A model generated the notes under the pieces. The model made no database searches and was not told the DNA's origin. It saw nothing but the letters and a program-made list of their open reading frames with translations. A DNA stretch of 58,362 nucleotides, from positions 628,366-686,727 of the forward strand of contig KE159795.1 in assembly GCA_000403475.2 (NCBI GenBank), given 5' to 3'. Below, in pieces: positions 36,477-45,341 of this stretch. The position numbers and the translations under genes are program-made. The number at the start of each line of letters is the position of its first letter. Position 1 is the first letter of the stretch. The DNA is from Lachnospiraceae bacterium MD308. Lineage in GTDB: Bacteria; Bacillota; Clostridia; Lachnospirales; Lachnospiraceae.

Positions 36477-37517
36477 TTAAAAGAATATCTTCTTAATATC
36501 ATTATACATCACAAACACCATCAGAGCCATCAAAAGAGTTATCCCCACAAGGTGCACATACCCTTCTTTTTCTGGCGGTATCCGCTTTCTGCGGACTGCC
36601 TCCACTGCAAGAAATACCAGTCTTCCTCCATCAAGCGCCGGGAGCGGCAGCAGATTCATTACGCCCAGATTTGCCGATAACAGGATTGCTATATTAAGTA
36701 ACTGCACGATTACCATATAAATTCCATAGGACTTACTCTGCTGGTACGTATCGTCTACCACATTCACAATTCCTACCGGGCCGGACAACTGGTCTACCCC
36801 TATCTTTCCCGTAATCAGCATCCGCAAACTATCAAGAGTGGTACTAACCCAAAATTTCACCTCGTACACACCATACTTAAGAGCAGTAAATACATTCGCC
36901 TTCGTGTAACTACCGCCTCCGGTTCCAAACCGGTAATAATTACTCTCTTCATCCATCTTTGGCGTGAGCGTAACACTTTTTTTCTCACCGTCATGAAGAA
37001 AGACGATCTCCGTCTCCTCGCCTTGATGGAACTGGTTGTAGGCATCGATATCCCGGAAAACATGAATTCTCTTTCCATTCATCTCTACAATCGTGTCTCC
37101 CTCTTCAATCCCCGCCTCGTAAGCCGGATACCCTTCTTCTACAGAGGTAATAACCGGCTTGTCATAGCCTACCATGGCCACGAGAATCACCGCAAATACA
37201 AATGCGAGAATAAAGTTGAACACCGGTCCCGCCGCAATAACCGCAATCCTTGCCCACACAGATTTATTATTAAAATTCGACAGAGAATCGGTGGCCTCCT
37301 CGTCTTCTCCCATCATGCACAATCCTCCGACCGGGAAAAGCTTAATACAGTACCTCGTTCCTTTGTACTCTTTTGAAAACAGATTCGGTCCCATTCCAAT
37401 CGCGAATTCCTCCACGTCAATCCCATTTTTCTTAGCCAGGGAAAAATGCCCCAGCTCATGAAAGAACACGATAAAACTAAAAATTAATATTGCAAATATA
37501 ATACCCAAACCAATCAT
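36477..37517 (-). CDS. rseP: Membrane zinc metalloprotease, site-2 protease
   Basis: 346 residues. The first helix carries the zinc-binding HELGH (VFFHELGHFSLAKKNG). A PDZ domain lies in the middle (SVEEGYPAYEAGIEEGDTIVEMNGKRI). The second zinc ligand is in LLPLPALDGGRLVFL near the C-terminus. These enzymes cut anti-sigma factors and other membrane proteins inside the bilayer. The start overlaps the dxr stop. It closes the pyrH-frr-uppS-cdsA-dxr-rseP block, the standard clostridial order. Confidence 0.94.
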   Translation of the reverse strand: MIGLGIIFAILIFSFIVFFHELGHFSLAKKNGIDVEEFAIGMGPNLFSKEYKGTRYCIKLFPVGGLCMMGEDEEATDSLSNFNNKSVWARIAVIAAGPVFNFILAFVFAVILVAMVGYDKPVITSVEEGYPAYEAGIEEGDTIVEMNGKRIHVFRDIDAYNQFHQGEETEIVFLHDGEKKSVTLTPKMDEESNYYRFGTGGGSYTKANVFTALKYGVYEVKFWVSTTLDSLRMLITGKIGVDQLSGPVGIVNVVDDTYQQSKSYGIYMVIVQLLNIAILLSANLGVMNLLPLPALDGGRLVFLAVEAVRRKRIPPEKEGYVHLVGITLLMALMVFVMYNDIKKIFF

Positions 37518-38659
37518 TACCTCCTACTGTTAATCCGTTCATATGTTTCCGCTTCAATCTCAAGGATTTGTTCAAGTGTCGGATTCTCAATATTCTTGTG
37601 AGCCATCATACAATCCTCGATAATCTCCGAAATCTCGAGATACTTCGCCTCCCGTCTTAAAAACATACTGACCGCCAACTCATTTGCCGCATTAAATACT
37701 GTCGGAAGGGAGCCACCTCTCTTTCCGGCCTCATAAGCAAGCTTAAGTCCATAAAAAGTCTCCATATCCGGCTTCTCAAAATCAAGTTTCCCAATATTCC
37801 AGAAATCAAGCCGTTCTCCCGGAAGATACCTTCTCTCCGGATAATAAAGCGCATACTGGATAGGAAGCTTCATGTCCGGCGTTCCAAGCTGCGCAATGAC
37901 TGCTCCGTCCTCGTACTCAACCATAGAATGGATGATACTCTGGGGCTGCACAACCACCTGCACATCGTCCACCTCCACATCAAACAGCCATTTCGCCTCA
38001 ATCACCTCAAGCCCTTTATTGACCATCGTGGAAGAATCTATCGTAATCTTGGCACCCATACTCCAATTGGGATGCTTTAAGGCATCCTCCACCCGAATCT
38101 CCAAAAGGTCTTCCTGCTTCTTTCCTCTAAAAGGTCCGCCGGATGCCGTCAGAAGTATCTTCTTTACTGTTCTCCTGTCATTTCCCTGTAATGACTGGAA
38201 GATCGCACTGTGCTCACTGTCCACCGGAAGGATAGAGACACCCGTTTTTTCCGCCAGCGGCATAATCAAATGACCTGCCGTCACCAACGTCTCCTTGTTG
38301 GCAAGAGCAATATCCTTCCCTGCTTTAATGGCCTCTATAGTAGGGCGTATGCCGATCATGCCCACGATGGCGGTCACCAATATCTGCGTATCTTCCATCA
38401 CCGCAACCTCAATCAGCCCCTCCATGCCCGATATAATCTCTGTATCCGTATCCGCTACCCGCACCCGCAGCTCCTTTGCTTTCTCCTTGGACCACACGGC
38501 CGCTTTCACCGGATGGAACTCACGGATCTGCTTTTCTAAAAGGTCCGTATTGCTTCCTGCAGCAAGCCCCATAACCTGTATATCCCCGTTCTCCCGCACG
38601 ACCTCCAGTGTCTGCGTTCCTATAGAACCTGTGGAGCCTAAGACGGCTATTTTCTTCAT
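37517..38659 (-). CDS. dxr: 1-deoxy-D-xylulose 5-phosphate reductoisomerase
   Basis: About 380 residues. Second step of the MEP isoprenoid pathway, making MEP with NADPH. The N-terminal Rossmann motif is AVLGSTGSIGTQTLEV, followed by GKDIALANKETLVTAG, the catalytic VDSEHSAIFQ, and LLTASGGPFRG. I chose the ATG at 38659 (GGAGAG upstream, directly at MKKIAVLG) over 38680. It overlaps rseP. It supplies precursor for the undecaprenyl phosphate made by UppS upstream. Confidence 0.95.
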   Translation of the reverse strand: MKKIAVLGSTGSIGTQTLEVVRENGDIQVMGLAAGSNTDLLEKQIREFHPVKAAVWSKEKAKELRVRVADTDTEIISGMEGLIEVAVMEDTQILVTAIVGMIGIRPTIEAIKAGKDIALANKETLVTAGHLIMPLAEKTGVSILPVDSEHSAIFQSLQGNDRRTVKKILLTASGGPFRGKKQEDLLEIRVEDALKHPNWSMGAKITIDSSTMVNKGLEVIEAKWLFDVEVDDVQVVVQPQSIIHSMVEYEDGAVIAQLGTPDMKLPIQYALYYPERRYLPGERLDFWNIGKLDFEKPDMETFYGLKLAYEAGKRGGSLPTVFNAANELAVSMFLRREAKYLEISEIIEDCMMAHKNIENPTLEQILEIEAETYERINSRR

Positions 38660-38722
38660 AAATTCATCTCTCCTGTTCAACTATTTCGCAGCACAGCAAG
38701 ATATCCGGCCATACCGCATTAA

Positions 38723-39529
38723 TCAGATATTTCCTGCCAGCAATGTCGCCAGATAATAAATCACCGGCGCCGTAAAGATCACACTGTCAAACCGGTCAAG
38801 AATCCCTCCATGCCCCGGAATCAGCTTTCCGTAATCTTTGATCTCATGGTTTCTCTTGACTGCTGACGCCGCCAGGTCTCCCACTTGGGAAATCATACCT
38901 CCCACACCGCAGATAACCGCATAATGAAGCGGACTCGCTGATGCACCGCCCCATTTGTTCATCGCAAGCGCAAATATAACCCCAAGAAGCGCTGCTCCAA
39001 CAACACCGCCGATACCGCCCTCCACAGATTTTTTGGGACTGAGCTTCGGCGCCATCTTATGCTTCCCGATAAGCACACCTACACAATACGCACAAGTATC
39101 ACACCCCCAGGAGCTCAAAAAAATCAGCCAAACAACCGTCCCGCCGTCCGGAAGCTCTCTCGTCTGATAGACGTAAGACAGCATCACCGCCACATAAAAC
39201 AGTCCGAAAAACACAGTCATCACCTGCTCTGCCTTAAAAGCCGGGAATGTAAACACATAGACCGCCATCAACAGCACAAGAAAAAGGATGGACAGCATCG
39301 TCACATACTCCATACGCCCGGCAAAAAGTAATGCATAGTAAGCTGCCGCCGCAAGATATCCTGCAAGCCCTAATACTTTATTATGCACGCTCACCACTTT
39401 ATATAATTCAGACACCCCAATTAAACTGATAATTCCAAGAACTGCAAACAGCACATTACCGCCCAAGCCCACCGTGGCAACCAACACGATGACAAGGACG
39501 ATCCCGCTGAGAAGCCTTGTCTTAAACAT
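38723..39529 (-). CDS. cdsA: Phosphatidate cytidylyltransferase
   Basis: 268 residues, about eight membrane helices. Makes CDP-diacylglycerol from phosphatidic acid and CTP. The signature is at the C-terminus: SAVKRNHEIKDYGKLIPGHGGILDRFDSVIFTAP, preceded by KKSVEGGIGGV. It overlaps uppS by eight bases. Confidence 0.95.
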   Translation of the reverse strand: MFKTRLLSGIVLVIVLVATVGLGGNVLFAVLGIISLIGVSELYKVVSVHNKVLGLAGYLAAAAYYALLFAGRMEYVTMLSILFLVLLMAVYVFTFPAFKAEQVMTVFFGLFYVAVMLSYVYQTRELPDGGTVVWLIFLSSWGCDTCAYCVGVLIGKHKMAPKLSPKKSVEGGIGGVVGAALLGVIFALAMNKWGGASASPLHYAVICGVGGMISQVGDLAASAVKRNHEIKDYGKLIPGHGGILDRFDSVIFTAPVIYYLATLLAGNI

Positions 39530-40241
39530 CTCCCTGTCCCTCCTTCACACCGCCGTAGCGCCTGTCTCTGCCGTTGTAATACTCAACCGCCTTGATAAGC
39601 TCCTCCTTCGTAAAATCCGGCCACAGCACATCGGTAAAATAAAATTCCGTGTACGCAAGCTGCCACAACAGGAAATTCGACAGACGCAGCTCCCCGCTTG
39701 TGCGAATCAACAAATCTGGGTCTGGAATTCCTGACGTATCCAGATACCGTGCAAATATCTGCTCATCAATCTCCCCGGCATCTATCTTCCCCTCTGTGCA
39801 ATCCGCCGCAAGCCTTCTTACAGCCCGCACAATCTCGTCCCTGCTTCCGTAATTGATAGCAATCTGAAAATTCAAGCCCCCGTTCTCCCGAGTCGCTTCT
39901 TCAAGCTCCGCGATTCGAGTACGGATATCCTCATCGAGCCTTTTAAGATCCCCGATCACGCGAATCTTCATGTCATTTTTTTTCGCAGTCTTAAGGCAAG
40001 TCTTCATGTAGTTGCGCAAGAGCTTCATCAATGCGTCCACTTCATCCTGAGGACGATTCCAGTTCTCCGTGGAAAATGCGTAGACTGTCAGGTACTTGAT
40101 TCCCATGCGCCACGCTTCCTCGCAGATTCTCTCCACATTCTTGCTTCCCTGGGCGTGGCCGTAGTTGCGGGGCATCCCCTTTGACTTCGCCCACCGTCCG
40201 TTTCCATCTAATATAATCGCAATATGCTGCGGAACATTCAT
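39522..40241 (-). CDS. uppS: Isoprenyl transferase (undecaprenyl diphosphate synthase)
   Basis: About 239 residues. Adds isopentenyl units in cis to make the C55 wall carrier. Motifs: HIAIILDGNGRWAK with the catalytic Asp, GHAQGSKNVERICEEAWRMGI, YLTVYAFSTENWNRP, and IRTSGELRLSNFLLWQLAYTEFYFTDVLWPDF. The ATG at 40241 follows AAAGGAG; the track upstream (to 40271) has no site. Confidence 0.95.
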   Translation of the reverse strand: MNVPQHIAIILDGNGRWAKSKGMPRNYGHAQGSKNVERICEEAWRMGIKYLTVYAFSTENWNRPQDEVDALMKLLRNYMKTCLKTAKKNDMKIRVIGDLKRLDEDIRTRIAELEEATRENGGLNFQIAINYGSRDEIVRAVRRLAADCTEGKIDAGEIDEQIFARYLDTSGIPDPDLLIRTSGELRLSNFLLWQLAYTEFYFTDVLWPDFTKEELIKAVEYYNGRDRRYGGVKEGQGDV

Positions 40242-40312
40242 AGCCAATCTCCTTTTAATCCCGGGCAGCATCTTAAAAATCTCCGCCGCCGGTCTTTATA
40301 TCTATATATGAA

Positions 40313-40341
40313 GGACAGACCCTTTTCCTAAGCGCCTGTCC
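40313..40341. repeat. GGACAG/CTGTCC inverted repeat
   Basis: GGACAG (40313-40318) and CTGTCC (40336-40341) flank a 17-base middle. The ends match those of the palindrome at 36420-36460. It lies in the 160-base gap between frr and uppS. Confidence 0.45.
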
Positions 40342-40347
40342 CCCCAC

Positions 40348-40365
40348 TGTGCGTTACGCCGCACA
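40348..40365 (-). other. Short hairpin in the frr-uppS gap
   Basis: TGTGCG (40348-40353) pairs with CGCACA (40360-40365) around GTAACG-type bases. On the minus strand there is no T-run after it, so it would be at most a weak attenuator. Confidence 0.45.
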
Positions 40366-40400
40366 AACACTCATCTGCTTCCTTACTTTAACAAAATAGA

Positions 40401-40952
40401 TTAAACAGTCATAACTTCCTTAGACTTAACCTCTACAGCCTTATCAACCTCTTTGACAAACTTGTCCGTCATCTTCTGAAGATCGTCTTCCATATCTTTG
40501 ATCTCATCCTCAGATACCTCCGTACCCTTAAGCTTCTTTAAAGAGTCATTCCCGTCGCGCCGGATATTGCGGATGGCAACCTTTGCGGCCTCCCCTTTTT
40601 TCTTTACATCTTTCTGAAGCTCTTTTCTGCGCTCCTCGGTAAGCTCCGGGAACACCAGGCGAATCACTGAACCGTCGTTGTTAGGATTGATTCCCAAATC
40701 CGAAGTCTGAATCGCCTTCGTAATGGCCTTAATCATACTCTTATCCCATGGCTGGATCTGGATCATACGCGCCTCAGGGACAGATACGTTCGCAACCTGC
40801 TGAATCGGCGTCGGCGTTCCGTAATAATCCACCATAATCCGGTTCAGTACATTCGGATTCGCACGCCCTGCACGAATTGCCCCAAGCTCTCCGTCAAGGT
40901 TCGCCATCGTCTTCGTCATCTTCTCTTCGTAAACCTTCAGTTTCTCATTCAT
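40401..40952 (-). CDS. frr: Ribosome recycling factor
   Basis: 183 residues, normal length. Splits post-termination ribosomes together with EF-G. Motifs: MTKTMANLDGELGAIRAGRANPNVLNRIMVDYYGTPTPIQQVANVSVPEARMIQIQPWD at the start and an ISVRNIRRD-like AIRNIRRDGND. AGGAGG precedes the ATG. It starts 13 bases after pyrH. Confidence 0.97.
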   Translation of the reverse strand: MNEKLKVYEEKMTKTMANLDGELGAIRAGRANPNVLNRIMVDYYGTPTPIQQVANVSVPEARMIQIQPWDKSMIKAITKAIQTSDLGINPNNDGSVIRLVFPELTEERRKELQKDVKKKGEAAKVAIRNIRRDGNDSLKKLKGTEVSEDEIKDMEDDLQKMTDKFVKEVDKAVEVKSKEVMTV

Positions 40953-40965
40953 ATTTCTTTCCTCC

Positions 40966-41670
40966 TTATGATACAGTCACTTTCGTTCCCGTAAATGTCC
41001 CAGATATAGTATTTACAATACTGTTCTCTTCATTCAGCCCGAACACCAGCATAGGCATCTTATTCTCCAGGCACATAATCGAAGCCGTAAGATCCACCGC
41101 CATAAGCTTCTGATCAATGATCTCCTGAATAGATATCTCGTCGTACTTCTTCGCCTCCGGATTCACCTTCGGGTCACTGTCATAGATTCCGTCTATAGCC
41201 TTCGCAAGAAGCATAGCATCCGCCTCAATCTCTATGGCATGAAGCACCGCGCCTGTATCCGTAGAAAAATACGGGTGGCCTGTCCCTCCCGCAAAGAAGA
41301 TAACCTTCCCCTCCTCAAGCGCCTTAACCGCTGCATCTTTGGAAAACAGCGTGGTAAACGCGCCGCATACGAACGGGGTGAACACCTCCGTCTCCATCCC
41401 TGCATACCGGAAAATATCTGATACATAGATACAATTCATCACCGTCGCAAGCATCCCAATCTGATCCGCCTTCACCCGGTCAATGGTCTCACTGGTCCGT
41501 CCTCTCCAGAAATTACCGCCCCCTGTCACAATCGCAACCTGAATACCATCCTCCGTAAGCTTTTTCACCTGTTTGGCAACGCCAAGGCAGGTAGCCTCGT
41601 CAAAGCCAGTCTTTTTGTCTCCTGCCAGCGCTTCCCCGCTAAGCTTTAATAGCACCCTTTTCATAAGCAT
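40966..41670 (-). CDS. pyrH: UMP kinase
   Basis: 234 residues of the amino-acid-kinase fold. Phosphorylates UMP to UDP. Motifs: RVLLKLSGEALAGDKKTGFD, VAIVTGGGNFWRGR, ADQIGMLATVMN, and FAGGTGHPYFSTDTGAVLHAIEIEAD. The ATG at 41670 has AAGGAG five bases upstream; a second ATG two codons on is also possible. First gene of the housekeeping block, with its own promoter upstream. Confidence 0.96.
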   Translation of the reverse strand: MLMKRVLLKLSGEALAGDKKTGFDEATCLGVAKQVKKLTEDGIQVAIVTGGGNFWRGRTSETIDRVKADQIGMLATVMNCIYVSDIFRYAGMETEVFTPFVCGAFTTLFSKDAAVKALEEGKVIFFAGGTGHPYFSTDTGAVLHAIEIEADAMLLAKAIDGIYDSDPKVNPEAKKYDEISIQEIIDQKLMAVDLTASIMCLENKMPMLVFGLNEENSIVNTISGTFTGTKVTVS

Positions 41671-41718
41671 TCCCGCTCCTTATTTCTATTATCGCAGTAC
41701 ATTCACATACTTAGATGA

Positions 41719-41747
41719 ATTATAACACAGGTAATGTGAAAATGGAA
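41719..41747 (-). promoter_or_regulatory. Promoter of the pyrH block
   Basis: On the minus strand TTCCAT (41742-41747), a 17-base spacer and TATAAT (41719-41724), with TG extending the -10. It lies about 50 bases before pyrH. Confidence 0.7.
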
Positions 41748-41761
41748 TAACCAAAAAAGTC

Positions 41762-41790
41762 TTGACACAAGTATGATTTCGGACTAGAAT
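41762..41790 (+). promoter_or_regulatory. Promoter of the MarR-MATE operon
   Basis: TTGACA (41762-41767), a 17-base spacer and TAGAAT (41785-41790). About 140 bases of leader separate it from the MarR start. Confidence 0.8.
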
Positions 41791-41794
41791 ATGT

Positions 41795-41812
41795 AAGTAT
41801 GAAATCGTACTT
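41795..41812 (+). promoter_or_regulatory. Candidate MarR operator
   Basis: AAGTATGAAATCGTACTT is an imperfect palindrome right after the -10 box. A related half (AAGTATGATTTC) starts in the promoter spacer at 41769. Binding here by the downstream MarR protein would block transcription. This is inferred from position and symmetry. Confidence 0.5.
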
Positions 41813-41939
41813 ATATCAGTCAGGAAATTATCCCGGATATCAAGTCAAAACAAAAAGCTTATCGAACAGATAAGTCCACCCAAAGAGACAAATTTGCCTT
41901 ACATAGAAATAATAAATACCACAAAGGAGATATATAACC

Positions 41940-42383
41940 ATGAACTTTCCCATAAATAATGCCCTGAAGGAATATAACCGTATTTACAAAGAGACTAACC
42001 GCATCTACCACGACATTGCACTGAGGCTTAAGCTGTCCGACAGCGCTTTCGACATCCTCTACGCCATCTGCTATCTAGGCGACGGATGCCTGCAAAAAGA
42101 CATCTGCAACCTGTCTGCCACCAGCAAGCAGACCATCAATTCCTCCATCCGAAAGCTTGAGCTTAATGGATATATCTCGCTGAAACATGGAAAAGGGCGG
42201 CAGATGCACATCTTCCTGACAGATGCCGGGATGAACCTGGCAAAAGAACGCATCTTTCCGGTCATCGAGATTGAGAACAAAGTCTTTGATTCCATGCCGG
42301 AAGAAGAATCACAGGAACTTTTACGGCTCAGCCGAAAATATATCGAAATGCTTGAAGAAAATGCAAAGGAGATTTTACAATGA
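41940..42383 (+). CDS. MarR-family transcriptional regulator
   Basis: 147 residues with a winged helix-turn-helix core: LSDSAFDILYAICYLGDGCLQKDICNLSATSKQTINSSIRKLELNGYISLKHGKGRQMHIFLTDAG. It heads a two-gene operon with a MATE exporter that overlaps its stop (ATGA). The usual arrangement is a repressor released by the exporter's substrate. Confidence 0.9.
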   Translation: MNFPINNALKEYNRIYKETNRIYHDIALRLKLSDSAFDILYAICYLGDGCLQKDICNLSATSKQTINSSIRKLELNGYISLKHGKGRQMHIFLTDAGMNLAKERIFPVIEIENKVFDSMPEEESQELLRLSRKYIEMLEENAKEILQ

Positions 42384-43711
42384 GAATTCAGTTATCAGAC
42401 CACTTTACTTATAAAAAATTAATCCTGTTCGTGCTGCCCTCCATCATCATGATGATCTTCACTTCCATCTACAGCGTGGTGGACGGACTGTTCGTGTCAA
42501 ACTTCGTGGGAAAGACAGCATTCGCGGCTATCAACCTCATCATGCCCTTCCTTATGGGCTTAAGCGCCCTGGGCTTTATGATCGGCACCGGCGGCAGCGC
42601 CATCGTGGCAAAGACGCTGGGCGAGGGAAAGAAAGAGCGGGCAAATGAATACTTCTCCATGCTTGTATGCGTAACTGCCATCGGCGGCGCCTTGATCTCC
42701 ATTGCCGGCTTCATCCTTATCCGGCCGGTCAGCGAACTTCTCGGAGCCACGGGAACCCTTGCAGACAACTGCGTACTGTATGGAAGAATCCTGTTTTTTT
42801 CGCTGCCCCCTTTTATGCTGCAAAACGTGTTCCAGAGCTTTTTCGTGACGGCGGAAAAGCCAAAGCTCGGGCTTTACGTGATTATCGCCGCCGGGCTTAC
42901 CAATATCGTCTTAGACTTCCTCTTTATCGCTGTCTTTAAATGGGGGCTTGCAGGAGCCGCCATTGCCACGGCGGCCAGCGAATACATGGGAGGTCTCCTC
43001 CCTGTTTTTTATTTTCTGAGGAAAAACAAAAGCCTCCTCAGGCTTAAGAAAACGCATTTTGACAAAGGAATCCTCCTAAAGACCTGCACCAACGGCTCCT
43101 CAGAGCTGATGACTAACCTTTCCATGTCCGTGGTAAACGCCCTCTATAACTTCCAGCTCATCCGGTTCGCCGGAGAGGACGGCGTGGCGGCGTATGGAAC
43201 CATCATGTATGTAAACTTTATCTTTATCTCCATATTTTTAGGATATTCCATCGGCAGCGCGCCCATCACCGGATACCACTTCGGCGCAGGGCATCACGGG
43301 GAACTTAAGAACCTCTTCAGAAAGAGCCTCTCCCTCGTAGCCGTCTGGGGGATATTCCTGGCTCTGGCGGCGCAGCTTTTAGCCTCCCCCCTGGCAAATG
43401 TCTTCGTGGGGTACGACAGCGCGCTGTTTAACATGACCCTCCACGGATTCCGGCTCTACGGGATGTCATTTTTAATCTGCGGCTTTAACATCTTCGCCTC
43501 CTCCTTCTTCACCGCCTTAAGTGACGGCGCGGTGTCGGCGGCAATCTCATTTTTACGGACGCTGGTATTCCAGATTGCCGTTGTCCTGCTGCTGCCGCTA
43601 ATCCTGGAAATTGACGGCGTGTGGCTTGCGGTTACCGCTGCGGAGGTTTTGACGCTCCTTGTGACGACAGCATTTTTCATCCGGAAGAGGACACGGTATC
43701 ATTACGCGTAA
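42380..43711 (+). CDS. MATE-family efflux transporter
   Basis: 443 residues with 12 helices in two MatE halves. The N-terminal half has LPSIIMMIFTSIYSVVDGLFVSNFVGKTAFAAINLIMP and MIGTGGSAIVAKTLGEGKKERANEYFS. The second half begins near LMTNLSMSVVNALYNFQLIRFAGEDGVAAYGTIMYVNFIFISIFLGYSIGSAPITGYHFGA. It would extrude drugs or metabolites using a Na+ or H+ gradient. It is coupled to MarR. Confidence 0.92.
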   Translation: MRIQLSDHFTYKKLILFVLPSIIMMIFTSIYSVVDGLFVSNFVGKTAFAAINLIMPFLMGLSALGFMIGTGGSAIVAKTLGEGKKERANEYFSMLVCVTAIGGALISIAGFILIRPVSELLGATGTLADNCVLYGRILFFSLPPFMLQNVFQSFFVTAEKPKLGLYVIIAAGLTNIVLDFLFIAVFKWGLAGAAIATAASEYMGGLLPVFYFLRKNKSLLRLKKTHFDKGILLKTCTNGSSELMTNLSMSVVNALYNFQLIRFAGEDGVAAYGTIMYVNFIFISIFLGYSIGSAPITGYHFGAGHHGELKNLFRKSLSLVAVWGIFLALAAQLLASPLANVFVGYDSALFNMTLHGFRLYGMSFLICGFNIFASSFFTALSDGAVSAAISFLRTLVFQIAVVLLLPLILEIDGVWLAVTAAEVLTLLVTTAFFIRKRTRYHYA

Positions 43712-43731
43712 TTTGCTCAATGTATTAAATA

Positions 43732-43785
43732 GAGCATATCGCTTTGCTACGCAAAGGACTATTCCCGCTGCAAAACGATATGCTC
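43732..43785. terminator. Nested hairpin between converging MATE and VanZ genes
   Basis: GAGCATATCG (43732-43741) pairs with CGATATGCTC (43776-43785). Directly inside lies a second stem, CTTTGC (43742-43747) with GCAAAG (43751-43756). The vanZ-like stop codon is inside the loop. There is no clear T-run; it probably separates the two converging genes. Confidence 0.5.
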
Positions 43786-44760
43786 CTCTAGTGATTTATC
43801 TATATCCGTATACTCCACTGATTTCTGGTATCTGTCGTGTCCCCAAAACATTTCATTCGTATTCAGATTATATAAAATCCTGCCAGCATCCTGAATTACA
43901 AATTCTTCCGCATTTACAAAAAAGAGTGTCTGCGGAGTTTTAAATTCTATTTCAATAAAGTAATCTGTTCTATTTACAACATCTTGATCAGAAATATCCT
44001 TTATTTCAAAGATATGCCCGCCGCAATTACTTAATTGATCGCTAAATGCATTGAATTCCTCCGAATATATATCCCCTGCCATTTCTTTGCCATCATGGAT
44101 AAACCTTATTTTCTCTATCTCATCTTTTACAGCAAATATACCATCTTCTTCCGAAGTACTGTGATCACACAGCAGCCAGACACCTCCACTGCCAGCCAAA
44201 ACCACCATACAAAGGATACAGACTTTTTGAACAAATTTCTTCTTACTAATTTTTATGTAGCATCCAGCATCATAGAGAACGTAGCCCAGCAGTGCGCCTG
44301 CTGTGTTTAATAGAAAATCATCTATTTCTGCATTTCTCCCGGCAAATATCTGCATTATTTCGATAGCAAAAGAAATCCCGCCCCCAATCAACAATGCTTT
44401 TTTACCGTTTATTTTTTGTGAAAATGCTAATGGCAAAAGAAGGCCAATCGGCACAAACATCATAACATTAAGAACCATTGGCACAAATGCACCCCCGTAA
44501 AAAGGAATCAAATTCAAATTAACTGTATGATTTGCAAAAATATCGAGTTTAAACTGAAACGGAATCATTCCTGTAATTAAAAATACTGTTACCAGCCAAA
44601 TGTAAATCAACATTTCATACAAATTTTGAATCCGAATCTTTCGTCTATCCTTTTTAAACATAGTCAGGCAAAAAACGATTCCATAGCATATGCATCCTAT
44701 AACTACCCCGTTTTTTATATGATAAATTCCCCACATCAGATAATTTTCCAAAGTTTCCAT
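43759..44760 (-). CDS. VanZ-like membrane protein
   Basis: About 333 residues. The N-terminal half has five helices with the VanZ core: NLNLIPFYG, VLNVMMFVPIGLLLPLAF, and ISFAIEIMQIFAGRNAEIDDFLLNTAGALLGYVLY. A sixth helix (VCILCMVVLAGSGGVWLL) leads to a C-terminal extracytoplasmic domain of about 130 residues of unknown kind, which plain VanZ proteins lack. The start at 44760 has AGGAGAG upstream. VanZ itself gives low-level teicoplanin resistance; most homologues have no known role. No van genes are nearby. Confidence 0.8.
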   Translation of the reverse strand: METLENYLMWGIYHIKNGVVIGCICYGIVFCLTMFKKDRRKIRIQNLYEMLIYIWLVTVFLITGMIPFQFKLDIFANHTVNLNLIPFYGGAFVPMVLNVMMFVPIGLLLPLAFSQKINGKKALLIGGGISFAIEIMQIFAGRNAEIDDFLLNTAGALLGYVLYDAGCYIKISKKKFVQKVCILCMVVLAGSGGVWLLCDHSTSEEDGIFAVKDEIEKIRFIHDGKEMAGDIYSEEFNAFSDQLSNCGGHIFEIKDISDQDVVNRTDYFIEIEFKTPQTLFFVNAEEFVIQDAGRILYNLNTNEMFWGHDRYQKSVEYTDIDKSLEEHIVLQRE

Positions 44761-44879
44761 TCGTATCTCTCCTACTCTTTTTTTGAAGTATACCAGCAAA
44801 ATCTTAGGATGGATGACGAGAAAAACAAAAGAAATTCTAAAGAAATTTTAATAATACAGCGGCAGAAAACATCAGGCAT

Positions 44880-44915
44880 AGAAAGACAGCGACCCATGCA
44901 AGCCGCTGCCTTTCT
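44880..44915. terminator. Hairpin downstream of the HEPN/MNT pair
   Basis: AGAAAGACAGCG (44880-44891) pairs with CGCTGCCTTTCT (44904-44915), with one wobble. It lies just after the HEPN stop. Confidence 0.6.
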
Positions 44916-44921
44916 TTAATT

Positions 44922-45341
44922 TTATAAGTCTTTTCCCCTAATCCCCGGCAGCCCCTCGGTTTTCCTGCGAAACTCATACAGCATATCAATATACACACTG
45001 ACAATCCGCCGGCAATATTTTTTTACAATCACTCCGTCATAATCATGGGCAAGCTGATTTCTCACCTTCAGCATCTCCATCCAGACATCATCCGATATAA
45101 GTTCTGCCTGGAATGCGGCTTTTAACACTTCTCTCGGCGAGCCCGCCACAAAATTATTCATGGCATAATGCTGCACTAAAATATCCTTCATCACCTTCCA
45201 CGCAAGGTCAAAGGTTATGCTGAACTTCGCACTGGTTCCGCTGAGTACAAATGAATCAGACATATCCCGCTCCTTTGCCTCCGAAAGAGAATCCAGAGAA
45301 TTTCCAAATGATTTAAACCTTCTCAAAAATTTTTCGTCCAT
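44922..45341 (-). CDS. HEPN-domain protein (HepT-like, HI0074 family)
   Basis: About 139 residues, all helical. It carries the HEPN ribonuclease motif R-x4-H-x-Y as RNQLAHDY. FSITFDLAWKVMKDIL and AGSPREVLKAAFQAELI are typical of the HI0074 substrate-binding family. Its ATG at 45341 lies 29 bases inside the upstream nucleotidyltransferase gene, so the two are coupled. Such pairs (MNT/HEPN) are known toxin-antitoxin modules in which the MNT protein AMPylates the HEPN tyrosine. Toxicity is inferred from the intact motif. Confidence 0.85.
   Translation of the reverse strand: MDEKFLRRFKSFGNSLDSLSEAKERDMSDSFVLSGTSAKFSITFDLAWKVMKDILVQHYAMNNFVAGSPREVLKAAFQAELISDDVWMEMLKVRNQLAHDYDGVIVKKYCRRIVSVYIDMLYEFRRKTEGLPGIRGKDL

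Noticed and set aside
41813-41939. Riboswitch in the long leader of the MarR-MATE operon
   Set aside because: No known riboswitch core is visible. The length alone is not evidence.
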